Part shown: piece after piece, positions 11,676-23,900 of the stretch | Position numbering within the stretch: position 1 is the stretch's first letter | Layout: every line of letters begins with the position of its first letter | NCBI GenBank assembly: GCA_903772945.1 | Contig: CAICTM010000314.1 | Location: forward strand, 1-64,000 | Source of the DNA: Seminavis robusta | Taxonomy: Eukaryota; Bacillariophyta; Bacillariophyceae; Naviculales; Naviculaceae | Direction: 5' to 3' | Length of the DNA: 64,000 bases | Made by a program: the position numbers and the translations under genes | The notes under the pieces: generated by a model | The model's input: only the letters and a program-made list of their open reading frames with translations | Databases searched by the model: none | What the model was told of the DNA's origin: nothing

Positions 11676-11976
11676 TATTCAAAAGAAGGCGCGCGCTGTG
11701 CTTGTGGTTGTCATGCTCGCCCTCGATTTCTGATTTCTGATTATTTTTCTTTTTTTCGTGAGACGCTCCCACAATACTTCGAGTGCTTTACTATATATAG
11801 TCTACTCTCAACAGACTCGACTCATCGCTATTGCTATTGCTATATAGCTACTAGTAGTCTGCCAGTTAATTCGCAGTGCCTTCATTCGCCCAGGCGTCAT
11901 CAGTCCGTCACGGCGGCAGTGAAGAATTCATTCAATCTTGGTGGCTGATATCATACGGAATCATTTCGATGGTACC

Positions 11977-14900
11977 ATGTTTTCCAGCCCCTTGAACCGT
12001 AATCGACGAACAACCACCGAAGTTGCTGGTTTGTCGGCTCCCAAAGAAGTTTCTGTGCCTCGACGTGATACAAGCACGATAGAGGATCCAGTGGAAGAAT
12101 TTCATTATTTATTGGATCGCCTCGGCTGTCTCATTGAAATTTCCAAGGAGGTTTACGAGGATCAATCGTTATTATCAAAGACGGCGTCGCCCGAAAAAAC
12201 GTCTTTGGGTTTCTTTCGCCGGAACCGAAAGGGCAACAAGGCGGAGAAGGTCCCCAGCAATGAGGAAAAAGACACGGCCACTACTACTAGTAGTAGTAAG
12301 GAGGAAAAGCCCGGTAAAGAGAAAGAGCAGGACGGTGACAAGGCTGAGACAGACGCTGAACAAGGCATTGGTGAAGCCACTACCAGTTCGGCTAGTAGTG
12401 ACAACAACAGCATCAACAACAACAACAATGCCGTCGAAAAGAAACCCGCTGCTTCAACGAAACCAGCACTTTCTGTTATCACGAGTACCACCAGTACACC
12501 TATCAAGGAAACAATAGGGTTCGATGGAAAAACAACACCAAAATCACCGGCAACACCACCCACCGGCATTACGTCGCCAAGGGGCACATCCAACAGTAAT
12601 AACAAGAGTGACCCCAGTTTCATTCCCATTGTAGAAGAAGAGGAATGCATCGAGATCATTCGAAGAGTTGCGGAACTCGTCGTCATTAGCGAGAGAGTGG
12701 TCACCAATCAGATGGAAAAGGATGACAAGCTCAAGAATCAACAGCGGAAACGAGGCTGGGGAAGCAACATTATAGATGACGACGAGGAGGAGATCAATCC
12801 AACTGTGGAAAATGTAGAAGCGGGCAGTGAAGCATACTCGCCCATCTTTGACCTGTTCTTTGAACGAAATGGAATGGGCATGTTATCGGATATACTCCTG
12901 GGAAACGTGTTCAAGCTCTACGCGGACGAACCTGCCACGGTTCCCAATCTAGTCACTGACAACCCTAATTCGGGAGAGGGAGAAGGAGTGTTGGCGGCAG
13001 AGCAAAAAGAGGAATTGTCGAAATCCGCTGCTGAATCCACCAAATCATCGGACCAAGCAAAGGAGCAACGGGAGCCGCCTGCGTCGTCATTGGGCAAGAC
13101 GCCGCCAAGCGCATCCACCAAAAGGCTGCTGCCTAGTTTGAAGGTTGCAACTCAAGCCGTACAAAGCGTTTCCATTCTTATCCAAAACGTTTCGAGAGCA
13201 ACGTCTCTCTACTTTGTGCTCTCCAACAACTATGTCAACGCCCTCGTCGATCTGCCGCTGGATTTGTACACAGCCGCAGAGTTGAAGAAGGAAATCATCA
13301 GTGGCAATGCGGATCCAATGACCAGGTTGAAGACGTACAGTACTCCCGATCTGGCAGAACTAACAACGCACTTTATTACTTTTTTGAAGAGCCTGGCTAT
13401 GCGAATGAACACCGAAACGCTGCAGTTTTACCTCAAGTATCCAACTCCAGTTATGGATCAACAAGATACAGAAGCTGACGAAGAAACTAGAGCCAGAGCC
13501 ATTGAGTTTCCCTTGTACGCAAGAGCCCTGGACTTTTGCGCGGCTCACCATGATTCCTTTGTGCGGGTCACAGCCATGAACATTTGTCTCAATACTTTGA
13601 GGCTCACCACGGTTTCACCAGAGGGAGAAGAGGATGATACCAAAGCGGATGCGGTTGGATCTTCGCCGGATGGCGTGCTTCATAATGCCAATCCACTGCC
13701 TTTCCGAGAGCGATTAGCAATTGCAACCCATACATGTGCTCCTTCCCGTGTGGATCGCCTGGCTACGCCCATTATCACAAAGCTTTCAAACATCTGGTGT
13801 TTGCTCCAGGAAAAATTCTTGGACCTGGACACTCACCCAGAAGGCGACAACAAACATCATGTGAATAATAAGAAGGGAACGTCACCACACATCGATCCAA
13901 TCAAAGAGCGCGAGCGAAAGCACAATGCGTTCAAAGATGCCGCTAACACACTTCAGGACCAGTTTCTCTTGCTGGACGACCTTCTGAAGGTGAGGTTTCC
14001 TTGATTTTTGCTGAGTGGATCATGTTGTTGCAACTCCTTACCATTCCTTTCGCCGGGTAATCTCTCCTCCAACTACAGGTCGGGCTCACGGCGTTGAATG
14101 AGCAAATCATTGAAATGATGTTCGCTACGTTTGTCTATCCGTTGCTCCTGCAACCCCTACTGGTGTACTACCAACGATTGGCAACTGACGCAGACGAAAC
14201 GCTTCCCCTGGCTGATCCATTTGCACGACCAACCGATTTCCGGACGAAAACTGTGGACTTTAGTCTCGTGGGACGGGCCCCACCTCATGTGACGGCACCT
14301 GCAAAAACTGCCCTCTTTACTCTCGCTGGTGTGTTCCATATGATCTCGAATAAACCCTTCTGTCGCCTCCTGTACACTGCGTTGTTTCATCCCTTATCAC
14401 CAGATGCCTCGGGTGAGACTGTGATTAACGCTGAAGGATGTGTAACAACCGTAAGCGCAAACGGAAAGAAGAGAATCAGAATCGACACGGATGATGGGGA
14501 CGACCGAAAAACATATGTTTTTGGAGGCATGGAACAGGCGTCGTCGACAATTGAGCATGACGAGGAAGAGAGTTGTGTTTTCGTGCTGTCGCCAGCACTG
14601 GCACAAGTTCTCAAGTGTATTGGAGGCGGTTCCTCGACAAAGACGAGACCCAATCCGTACCGCCGCGCGATCCTGCAATGCCTGGAAGTGCCACATCACA
14701 TGTCTGATTTTAGGAAGCTTTCATTCAACACAGTGGACGCTGCATTCTCTGTTTTCGACGGGGAGTTCTTGAAGCAAACACTGCTTGGAGCTGAATTTGT
14801 GGATGCCAAGGAGGGCAGCGATTGCGACCCAGTCAGATTGAGGAACGAGGTCGTGGCTGCCTTGTGTGAAGGGTTGGTAAATGGAAAGCCAGGTCCTTTT

Positions 14901-16418
14901 GGTAAGTGGTTGAACAGGTGTTTACTTGGTGCGGGAACGCAGGTTGTCATAGCAGACCATGCTTACATGTCTTCTTACCTCGATCAGGGACGTGGAAGTT
15001 GCAGTTTGACATGGTTGCAGCCCATGCTTTGCTGGCCGCAATCTGGAAAAGCCCCGAGGCAATCAAGGCTGCCGCTGAGATCGTCGCTGTGAGGTTCCGG
15101 AAAGGAGCTTTGTTGCTCTCCAAAATTCCTGCTCTTATTCCTACTACTCAGCACTTGGGAAGCATTATGAATCTCGTCTTCTACGAGGCGGCAAGTAAGC
15201 GGAGAAAGCCTACCTACACTGAGCTTTATTCGTTGAAGGACACGTCTCCAGAGAGTTTCTCCACTGCCATTTCGTCAGCGTCGACGTTTCGGAGTTTGAC
15301 CAATCGTTCATTTGAAGCACCTCCGTCTTCCATTCACATCAACAAGTTTACAGAGGTAGGCGATCTTTGATGGGTCTGGCAGAATAAGGCATTGGCTCGG
15401 ATGTGCTATCTCATCTTCTTTCTTTGTGGTTGAACAACAACAGCACACAGCAATGGATTTGGGTTCGAGCAGCTGTCGAGCCATTCTGAAGCTAGGTCAG
15501 AACGCCTTTTGGTTTTCCATGTGAAATTGAAGGTTATACTTTTTGAACTAACACTTCCTTATCCAACGATGTCAACCAACTCAACTACAGAGGCATTGTC
15601 TACCTTCTTGAAAAGAATATCGGGAGATGACAGTGCCCAAATAGAAGGAACCAGTCCGTCTGGATTTGCTTTCACCCTTGACCGGGGAGTCGTCAGCACC
15701 AAGGAGTGTCACATTGATGAGTTGACACGGAGCATTCATTCATATCTCTCCCCCACGTTTTGTGCTGCCTTAACGGGCGCCGAAAGCGACAAGTCTGCAG
15801 ATCGCCCAATTCCCGGAACCACCGTGCCCCTGGCAGGCCGCAGCGCTATGCCTTGCGTGTGCGAAGCGCCAGCGAACTCTGGTATCTCTGACAACGGTGC
15901 GAAAATGGTTGTTGAAGGGGTCACATGGCAATCACTATATTTGGCCTTCTTCGGCTCCTATTTGGTGCTTGCCGAGCCAGCAGCAGGAAGGTGCGTTTAT
16001 TGCAATGTATTTTTTGCCATGTTGCATTTTGTTGTGGCTCTACTGAACACGTTTCCCTGGCTGACCACGAAGCAGTGCCGGCAGTGGCCGTGTCGTGAGC
16101 TGCTTTCCCTTGAGCAGGGTCACAATAGCGCGAGACCCCAACCCCCCAGCCGACCCCAACTCTCCTGCTCGACGACTTTTGATGGCATACAAATGGTTTG
16201 ATACAAAATCGCCCAGTCTTTTTGTCTACGATGAAATCCCGCGAATTGATGAACATGGTCCATTCAACAAAGTGCGGCTCTGGCGCTGCAAGCTGGATGT
16301 CTGGTTTGAAGATGAAGACTCTGCTGCGCACGCTTACCACTCTATTCATTTTCAGATTGACAAAGCGAAAACTTTGAGAGGTGACGAAATATTGGACTTT
16401 CTAACCCAAACGGATTGA
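11977..16418 (+). CDS. CLEC16A/Ema-like FPL-domain protein
   Basis: Six exons: 11977-13989, 14079-14901, 14988-15355, 15444-15495, 15591-15990 and 16118-16418. All junctions are GT-AG and keep frame, giving 1318 aa. Animal CLEC16A (Gop-1/Ema) is an endolysosomal protein of autophagy and mitophagy control. Matching features: the start MFSSPLNR, then FHYLLDRLGCL; a core with SLYFVLSNNYVNAL, ITFLKSLAMRMNTETLQFYL, FPLYARALDF and FVRVTAMNICLNTL; then DQFLLLDDLLK joined over the first intron to VGLTALNEQIIEMMFATFVY. The C-terminus (RVTIARDPNPP, ARRLLMAY) also fits. Low-complexity Asn/Thr/Ser/Lys inserts at residues about 75-210 and 320-385 are absent from animals. Exon 4 is only 52 bases, and its junction with exon 5 rebuilds a Glu codon. 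The ATG at 11977 is the first in frame. Confidence 0.9.
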
Positions 16419-17072
16419 GTGATTTGAGAGTATGGCACCATTGCATGAGGACCCTTGCCTCTGTATAGATAGTCTAGTGATTCGGTTGACGCCAGCTTCT
16501 CCTCAGCAACTTGCCGTCTTCTTGCACTAATCCTGCTGCCAGGTGTAAATATCTTTGCTGCCAGTACCCATAGTCATCTCGTAACTGCATCAGGCCATAC
16601 GATACCGTACAAATAGGTGCATGTTATTTCCTTGCTCCTCGGTTCCATCGTCCAAGGATTTTGCTTCTGTCGGTCATGTAAAAATGGCTTGCTACTCTAC
16701 CAAATTAAATGAGCCATACCCGCCCCTTTTAAAAATTTCCCCGTTGTGCCTTTCAATGTGCAACGAAGTATCGTTCGACGTCTCCCTCCATCCTGTGAGT
16801 CGAATCGAATTTGCGAAAAAAATCTTGGATCCCGTTTATGACGCGATAAACGGGACTTACGTCAGTGATGGATCCACGGGTAATGAACACCATGATCTTT
16901 ATCGTCGTGTGTCAAGAATGTTGATGGATCGCGATCTTTGGTAATCTTTGGTTTGGTGGTTGTCAACGCTTTCCTTCTCTTGAGAATCTGTGGCTGATGC
17001 ATGAGACACTCTCACAATTCAATTGAATTCAATTCGAGTGATACTTTCGTTCATCGAACCAACCAACGGACC
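16419..17072. other. Intergenic/promoter region of the peroxidase gene
   Basis: It contains a copy of GAGGACCCTTGCCT (about 16448; also at 10857) and the hairpin repeat at 16822-16860. An ORF-like frame (16621-16944) runs through the repeat but has no recognisable domain. An AATTCAATTGAATT palindrome lies near 17017-17036, about 40 bases before the start codon. Confidence 0.55.
16822..16860 (+). repeat. Hairpin-forming repeat upstream of peroxidase gene
   Basis: 16831-16854 reads CCCGTTTAT, a six-base loop, then ATAAACGGG: a perfect nine-base-pair stem. 16822-16844 is identical to 11637-11659 upstream of the CLEC16A homologue. Confidence 0.65.
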
Positions 17073-18110
17073 ATGAAGATCTCCACCTCATCTGTTCTTG
17101 CCATCGCGGCGTCCCTCGCCAGTCCGGCCATCGCCTTTACTACTACGCCGATCAATACTAATGTCTGTCGGCGTCCTCTTTCTGCTTTGGCAGCCGTCTC
17201 CAAGAGCGACCTCGAAGGAGCTCAAGCGGCTGTGGATGAACTTCTCAACGAAAAGAACTGCGGCCCCATTATGATTCGTTTGGCATGGCATGATTCGGGT
17301 ACATTTGACAAGGATATCACGGACGAGTGGCCCGCGGCTGGTGGCGCCGTGGGATCGATTCGTTGCAATCCTGAACTGTTGCACGGAGCCAACGCCGGTT
17401 TGGACATGGCCGTGGACTTTATGCAAGGCATCAAGGACAAGTTCCCGGATGTGAGTTACGCCGATCTGTATCAAATGGCGTCCGCGCGGGCCGTTGCCTT
17501 GGCGGGTGGACCCGATATTGACATGATGTATGGGCGACTCGATTCCGCAGGACCAGACGAATGCAGTCTCGAAGGTCACCTCCCCGATGCCGAGCCTGGT
17601 CCGGACGGAAAGTACGGAGGATACGTGGAAGGAAAACCCAGCGTTTCCACGGAGGATAAAACTCCGTACGGACATCTTCGCAAGGTCTTTTACCGCATGG
17701 GATTGAACGACGAAGAGATTGTCGCTCTTTCGGGCGCTCATACCATGGGGCGAGCCCATAAGGATAGGAGTGGTTTGGGTGCCGCCAAGACCAAATTCAC
17801 GGATGGCAAACCAGTCGAACGAGGGGATGGTGAAAAGGTGGACAACTACCGAGTTGGTGGGTCGGCTTGGACCAAGCAATGGCTCACATTTGACAACTCG
17901 TACTTTACCACCATTCCCGATGACGATGCCGACCCAGAACTACTCAAATTGTCCACGGACAAAACACTCTTTGACGATGATGGTTTCAAGCCGTTTGCGG
18001 AAAAGTTTCGGGATAGCCAAGACGCCTTTTTCGAGTCCTATGCGGAAGCCCACAAGAAGCTTTCCGAGCTGGGTTCCAAGTTTGAACCAAAAGGCGGCAT
18101 CAAGATCTAA
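17073..18110 (+). CDS. APX: Ascorbate peroxidase, plastid-targeted
   Basis: A single exon of 345 aa. It is a class I haem peroxidase that reduces hydrogen peroxide with ascorbate. The distal pocket is in IRLAWHDSG (residues about 67-75, with Arg, Trp and His). The proximal haem His is in GAHTMGRAH (about 221-229), followed by KDRSG with the ascorbate-binding Arg. The proximal Trp is in GSAWTKQW (about 263), with the usual LTFDNSYF after it. The N-terminus is a hydrophobic signal peptide (MKISTSSVLAIAASLASPAIA) followed by Phe at the predicted cleavage site. That is the ASAFAP-like arrangement of diatom plastid precursors. The ATG at 17073 sits in a good context (GGACCATGA). Every catalytic residue looks intact. 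The upstream region carries a hairpin repeat. Confidence 0.95.
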   Translation: MKISTSSVLAIAASLASPAIAFTTTPINTNVCRRPLSALAAVSKSDLEGAQAAVDELLNEKNCGPIMIRLAWHDSGTFDKDITDEWPAAGGAVGSIRCNPELLHGANAGLDMAVDFMQGIKDKFPDVSYADLYQMASARAVALAGGPDIDMMYGRLDSAGPDECSLEGHLPDAEPGPDGKYGGYVEGKPSVSTEDKTPYGHLRKVFYRMGLNDEEIVALSGAHTMGRAHKDRSGLGAAKTKFTDGKPVERGDGEKVDNYRVGGSAWTKQWLTFDNSYFTTIPDDDADPELLKLSTDKTLFDDDGFKPFAEKFRDSQDAFFESYAEAHKKLSELGSKFEPKGGIKI

Positions 18111-18781
18111 GGATTGCTGTCTAGCTAGTCGAAGCCACGTAGTTAGCGCATCATTTTAAGAAGTTTTAAGCAACTGTAGTTTCAATTTGAGGTCTTCCCT
18201 CGATCGCCACATCCAAGACCACAGACGGTTAGTACCAAAAGAAAACAACGCATAGAATTTGAAGGGTGTCCGTCAAGTGACTAGTAGATCATTTACATTG
18301 GTGGTGCTGTGCTATGGCACTCCTTGATGGATCCCTGAATTCAGGTCAATGCATTGTACGTACGATCCTGCTTCGATTTGAGTTAGTTGCGTGTGCTTGT
18401 TTGCAAGTATATAATAAGTTCAGTTCCCAGCTGCCATTTTATCTGTTGGAGGTGGTACCGTGTACTGGATTGCCCATGCCAACCCCTATGCGTGGATGGA
18501 GCCGGCGTTCAAACCAAGCCATCCATCAAGAAGAAGGTCATGACAGCACGACTCAGAACTCTGCATGCTTTGATGGAGTGAACGAATTGATAGTGATGAT
18601 CGTGATAGTTACAAATCTATACTGTAATCGAGGAAAGCATGCATTGTCCGTGGTGCTCGTGCAGAACCTGGACCAGAAAAGCCAGCCAGGAATGGCTACC
18701 AATGACTTTTGGTGTATGGGTTGGGACAAATATAATATATGCTGTATAGTATACGACCGCTCAGGGATTGGAAGAGCGCTG
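18111..18781. other. Convergent intergenic region with repeat copy
   Basis: This lies between the 3' ends of the peroxidase and the LRR gene. Most of 18449-18690 is the second copy of the dispersed repeat seen at 11110-11610. No gene is seen. Confidence 0.6.
18449..18690. repeat. Dispersed intergenic repeat, copy 2
   Basis: This stretch aligns in the same order with blocks of 11110-11610: GAGGTGGTACC, GATTGCCCATGCCAAC, GTGGATGGA, ACCAAGCCATCCATCAAGAA and GTGCAGAACCTGGACCAG. Spacing is more compact than in the other copy. Confidence 0.5.
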
Positions 18782-20350
18782 CTACATTGTGATGCATTTG
18801 CATTGACTGCATGTACAATCCACTGAATCGCAATCGACTTGTATCTGCAACAAGTCTGGGTTGGAACAAAGACTGCTTGGCACTATTCCGGATAAATTGC
18901 TGTCATGCAAGGCCAACTCCGTCAATGATGTCAGCAACCCCAGCTCCGATGGAATATCACCTGATAATAAGGTGGCACTCATGTTCAAGAAAGCCAGGGA
19001 TGTCAGTAATCCAAGTTCAGTTGGGAGGGTGCCCGACATTTCCCTGTTTTCAGACAAGCCCAAGAGTGTCAATGATGTCATCAAGCCAAACTCGGAAGGG
19101 ACCATTCCGGACAGCCTGTTAATTGACAATGTCAAAGTTTGAAGCTGGTCCAGCTGAGTCAACTCTAATGGAATTGTTCCAGTTAGAATGTTCGTATCCA
19201 GAGTCAGCACTTGAAGTTGGGTCATCTGCTGGATTTCCACTGGTATCGCACTAAGCCAGTTTGTTCCCAACCTCAAGGTGTGTAGTTGGGTCCAGTCACA
19301 GAGCTCTGCAGGGATACTTCCTCGGAGAGAGCAACCAGTACAGCCAATCACTTTCAGTGACGGAAATGACTCTGGTGATAAACTTGATGGTAGCAGACGC
19401 AATATGGGTATACTTTGGGGATTCCCGGACAAGTCCACTTCTTCCAACTGACCAAGGAATGAGAGCTCTGGCGGGATTGATCCAATGAAAAGAGTTCGGG
19501 CTTGGGCTTCCCCCACTGTAATTCGTCTTACATGGCCATCATCGTTGCAATGCACATGTTTTATGGCGAAACTCTCACCCCATTCACACTCCTCTATTTC
19601 ATAGCTAAGCCATGACCAATATGCTGGACCGTGGAATGCGTAGAAGAAAGTGGCCAAAGCAAATCTCTGTTCCCATTTCCAGCTTTTGTACAGCTGGAGA
19701 TTGGGATCTTGAGTCAGCCAGGTGAAAGCTTTGTACTGGGGTGATCCCTGATCCAAAGAAATCAATTCCAAGGTGGAATTGGCGGCATTGGGGAGCAGCA
19801 CCCCAGCATCTAGGTCAACTTTGAGTGTTGGCGCTTGCGTTGGTACTTGTGTCAGCACTGGATCGGAGATTTCACCTTGGGTTGCACTGGTTCCCAGTGA
19901 TGGATCATCTTCCTGTCCACCTCCACGAACCGCCAGAGGAATGGCAATCGCCAAGATGATCACCAAAACTAGTACCGCAATAGCTGCTCCAATCACAACT
20001 GGATTTCGTTTCTTCTCTCCTGCAGGAGCTGTCTCATTCTTATTCTTATTATTGGTAGTATTGAGGAGTTCTGTCACTCCTGGTGCCTCCTGCATCTCTT
20101 GGGCACCTCGAGGTGACGGGAAAGCGTCAACAGGAGTACCATTGTTCCTCTTGTTTTGCGCGGACCGTTTGAGGAGTTCTTCCTGCGTGATCCCTTCCTC
20201 GGCCGTCTTGATTGTCCGTCCAATGTTGTTGTGGGTTTCCTCGTTGGCAGCAATACCCTTCTCAAGCTGGGTATCACTGAGATCCTCTCGATCCGTGGTT
20301 GTCGTTTCTTCAACATTGATTTGGTGATGACCAGCAGAGTTCGTAGACAT
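18782..20350 (-). CDS. Membrane-anchored leucine-rich-repeat protein
   Basis: A single exon of 522 aa. Residues 1-116 are polar, Thr/Glu/Asn-rich and presumably cytosolic. Residues 117-141 form one strongly hydrophobic helix (VVIGAAIAVLVLVIILAIAI). Next comes the diatom pre-LRR signature (SPQYKAFTWLTQDPNL, WKWEQRFALATFFYAF, EIEECEWGES). About seven plant-type LRRs follow (GSIPPELSFLGQLEEVDLSG; GTIPLELTQLDQLQTLTLS; GDIPSELGLLTSLTELAL) and a Cys-rich cap (CDSVDCTCSQCKC). No kinase domain is present. It is probably a cell-surface or vacuolar receptor-like or adhesion protein; the partner is unknown. The ATG at 20350 is the first in frame, and the frame upstream is open but lacks an ATG. It is related to the gene at 3078-4793 and to the pseudogene near 29400-29830. 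Confidence 0.88.
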   Translation of the reverse strand: MSTNSAGHHQINVEETTTTDREDLSDTQLEKGIAANEETHNNIGRTIKTAEEGITQEELLKRSAQNKRNNGTPVDAFPSPRGAQEMQEAPGVTELLNTTNNKNKNETAPAGEKKRNPVVIGAAIAVLVLVIILAIAIPLAVRGGGQEDDPSLGTSATQGEISDPVLTQVPTQAPTLKVDLDAGVLLPNAANSTLELISLDQGSPQYKAFTWLTQDPNLQLYKSWKWEQRFALATFFYAFHGPAYWSWLSYEIEECEWGESFAIKHVHCNDDGHVRRITVGEAQARTLFIGSIPPELSFLGQLEEVDLSGNPQSIPILRLLPSSLSPESFPSLKVIGCTGCSLRGSIPAELCDWTQLHTLRLGTNWLSAIPVEIQQMTQLQVLTLDTNILTGTIPLELTQLDQLQTLTLSINRLSGMVPSEFGLMTSLTLLGLSENREMSGTLPTELGLLTSLAFLNMSATLLSGDIPSELGLLTSLTELALHDSNLSGIVPSSLCSNPDLLQIQVDCDSVDCTCSQCKCITM

Positions 20351-20913
20351 GGTGGATGATATAGTTGTTTTTGGACACTGTTGGTCTGGCTGAATTGGCT
20401 GCGGGTTGCCCGCGAAGACTGATCTGCAAAACACTGTGGTGGAAGATACTATGAGCCTAACCAATTGAGTGAGTTGCACCAGTGAAATTGTGCACTTGCT
20501 TGCATTTCGGAGGATTCAGCGCGACTACGGGGTTCCTTGAACCGCGTTAGCCTTCAGACATGGTCCTGGGAGCATGAGGATATGTAGCTGTCCTTGCAAA
20601 AATCTTTGGAGCACACACCACAGTGACAAGCAGCTTGACCGGCTTTACTAAAGGGTATCTCGGATTTAAAGAAGAGAACCCCACATCACGTTCAACGACG
20701 CAAAAACCGGGACAAGACGCAATGTCAGGAAAGATGGTGGAAGCGTATCTTGAAGAAAAACTCTTCAATTGTCCATGAAGAGAACGTGTTCCTTCAGCAC
20801 TTCAGCTTCACTTCCTGGACTCAAAACCTCAATCCTCTCTTCTGTATGTTTCAAAGTCCAACCAAAGCTCTCATTTTTTAAAACGTTATCAGACTTGATA
20901 CGATAGAGCAGCC
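20351..20913. other. Divergent intergenic region
   Basis: This is shared upstream DNA of a minus-strand LRR gene and a plus-strand ATPase gene. Short frames only; no recognisable gene, repeat or RNA. Confidence 0.55.
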
Positions 20914-23900
20914 ATGTCCACTGAAATCCCAACCGACGTGAGGGCTCCTGAGTTTAGGTTCTCCGTGGTAGACGTCCATCATGGCTACGATGGTGAGGAG
21001 AATCCCGAACTGGTAGCCAAGACAGCCGCCTGGAAGCCTGTTACTCCTAGTAGTACCACGGGTTCCTGCATCAGTCCTCCACGCGTTCCAGAAAGCTGCA
21101 ATGCGACCACTGCATGCCAGTGTAGTGCTCTTGTAGATGATGATACTACTACTACATCTTTTACGAACCATTCGGACGACAAACTGTACGGCCGACGGGA
21201 CGAAGAGGCGCGTTTGCAAGCTGCCTATCAACGATGCCAATCGGCACTAAGACGACCCGAACTGACACTGATTACGGGAGAATCCGGCAAGGGCAAGAGT
21301 TGTTTGGCGCACTCCTTGCGGCGACGGGTGGAAGCGGATCACGGATTCTTTGTCTCGGGGAAATTTGATCAATTGGAACGTCCGGAAACGTGCTATCCAC
21401 TCGTCCGCGCCGCCAGCAGTCTCATTGAACAGCTCTTGGAACGAATGACAGACACTACTACTTGTACGACAGCATGTAGTTGTAATCAACAGCAGCAGCA
21501 CTATCAAGCCATTCATCAAGCCTTGCAAGAGATTGCCGACACGGAACCTTTGTTGGTCGACATGATTCCATCATTGCGGCAGTTCCAGACCACCACAAAC
21601 AGTACCACCACTACTACCGGTACGCACCATACTACCAGCAGTGCCGATGCCCCCAAGATTGTGGCATTGGCGTTTGGTCGCTTCCTCCAGGCCGTGTGTA
21701 GTCCCGACGTACCACTCGTCTTTTTTCTCGATGACATTCAATGGGCCAAGGCAGCACCACTGGAAATTGTCCGGGAACTCTTGATGATGAATACTACTAA
21801 TGAGAATGACAATGACAACACGACAACAACGCCAGGATTCATGCTGCTGGCATCGTGTCGGGGCAACGAAGTTCCCATGGAACATCACTTGTCGGTATTG
21901 CTACGAGAATTGGAAACCACCAGTGTCGCCATTACGGACATTCGACTCGACAATCTCACATTGGAAGCGGTCAATGAAATGGTACGGGATCAATTGACAG
22001 AACTGGTCGTGTCCACTGAGACGCCCGTGGGGACCACGCGACGGCTCGCCCAACATATTTGGGAACAGACACGGGGAAATACCTTTTTTACCATTCAACT
22101 CATTCAACGAATACGACACGATCACCAGCAACAAACAACTGTTTCTGTTTCTTCTCATGATGGTGCCATGATCACCAACAACATGCAGCAATACCACTAT
22201 GAATCGGCATTGGATCTCGTCACGGAAACGATTCTACGGCTCCCCAAGGACGTTCAAGAGGTGCTTACGATTGCCTCGTGTTTTGGAGCCGAGTTTCATT
22301 CCGTACTACTCGAAGAGTTGGTCGATTTTGACATTCGGGAAGCGCTCGAGATTGCACAAGACGAACAAATCATTGCCAAAACAACTACTACTCCTACTAC
22401 TGCAACAACCAGTACTAGCAGCAGTGATTCCACCGACACTACCAACCAAAACACGGCAACCTACCGATTCCTACACGATCAGTTCCAGTTTGCGGCATTC
22501 TCACTGATTCCGCAACAGGAACAAGCCTCCATGCACTTGAAGATTGGACGCAAATTGTGGAATGAACTGAACGAAGCCGAACTGGCATCCTTTGGATTTG
22601 CCGTGGTACGGCAGATTCGACTCGGAAGTCATCTTCTCGTCGATGAAGGGGAACGTTATCGCGTGGCCGATTTGTTGCTCCAAGCGGGAGTTCATGCCAC
22701 CCACACGTCGGCATTTGACGAAGCGGCCTCTCATTACGAATTGGGAATTTCGTTGCTGCCAACGCGTCGTCGTTGTTGCTGGCGCGATGAGTACCATATC
22801 ACGCTGCAATTGTACCTCCGCGCGGCCGAAGTCTCGTACTGTATTGGGAATCACGAACGAGTCGAAGCTCTCACGGACATGGTCCTTACCAATGCCAGAA
22901 ACAACAAAGACAAGATCGGGGCGTCCATTACTCGTATGGAGTCACTCGCAGCTACCAACCAAACCAAGCGGGCATTGGAGTTGGCTCTGTCGGTGTTGGC
23001 CGAGAATGGATACCGCCTTCCCAAAAAGGGCAGTATTGCCAACATTCTCTTTCAACTCTTCAAAACCAAGAGAAAGCTGAAGCGATACTCCAACGAACAG
23101 ATTCGCAGAATGCCCACCATTGACGATGGGGTAACCTTGGATATGATGAAGATATTCAATCTTGCCGTGGTGTATTCCATCTACTGCGAGCCATTGTTCT
23201 TTCCCATTGTCACCATGGTCGCGGTCCAAACGGCACTCAAAAAGGGGCTTTGTGGTGCATCGGCGGTCCCGTATGCAGCAATCTCCATGCTCTTGTGCTG
23301 CCATTTTGGGGAAGTCGACCTGGGGTTTCGACTGGGAAGGCTGAGCTTGGACATTGTGGATGATACCAAAGCATTGCACTGGCAGCCCAGAGTGCTGGTA
23401 TTGGTGCACACTTTTGTATTCTTGACCAGGGACTCCCTGACAGACCAGCTGGCTCCACTGTTGACTGGACACCGACGAGCGCTCGCCAATGGGGACACCG
23501 AAATGGCCATGACGGCGGCACAATTGCGCTCAGGGATTGGCTTGCATGCCTCGATTCCATTAAAGCCATTGATTTCGGACATGAAACTGTACTTGAGAAT
23601 GATGCAAGCCCACGGCCAAACACTATCCATGCAATTCCTCCTTCCGATGCTACAAAGTGCTCTAAATCTGGTACACGGGTCGGAAAATCCTGCCATGCTC
23701 ACGGGTGATATCATGGATGAGGAGCATGTGTACGTCAAGTATTCCAAGCTCATGATGGCGTGTCTCTTTGGTGACTTTGCATTGGCCGAGACATTTGCTC
23801 GAGATGTCCCGAATTGGCCGATCGTTGGCTTTACTGTCTTTATTCGTGTTGGAATCTTTCTCTATGCAGGCGTGTCCCTGGCTGCTGCATCTTCGGGCAG

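Larger units (their letters stand above)
10427..11976. other. Long intergenic region with dispersed repeat copies
   Basis: This is the divergent space between the hydroxylase and the CLEC16A homologue. I see no convincing gene. It contains a GAATC-type pentamer run (about 10921-10938), GCTA/CTAG runs (about 10890-10905), and segments shared with intergenic DNA at 16419-17072 and 18449-18690 (listed separately). Confidence 0.6.

Noticed and set aside
16621-16944. Plus-strand frame of 107 codons upstream of the peroxidase
   Set aside because: It runs through the shared hairpin repeat and has no recognisable domain; more likely promoter or repeat DNA.
17088-17879. Minus-strand frame of 263 codons opposite the peroxidase
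   Set aside because: Antisense shadow of a strongly conserved gene with biased codon use.
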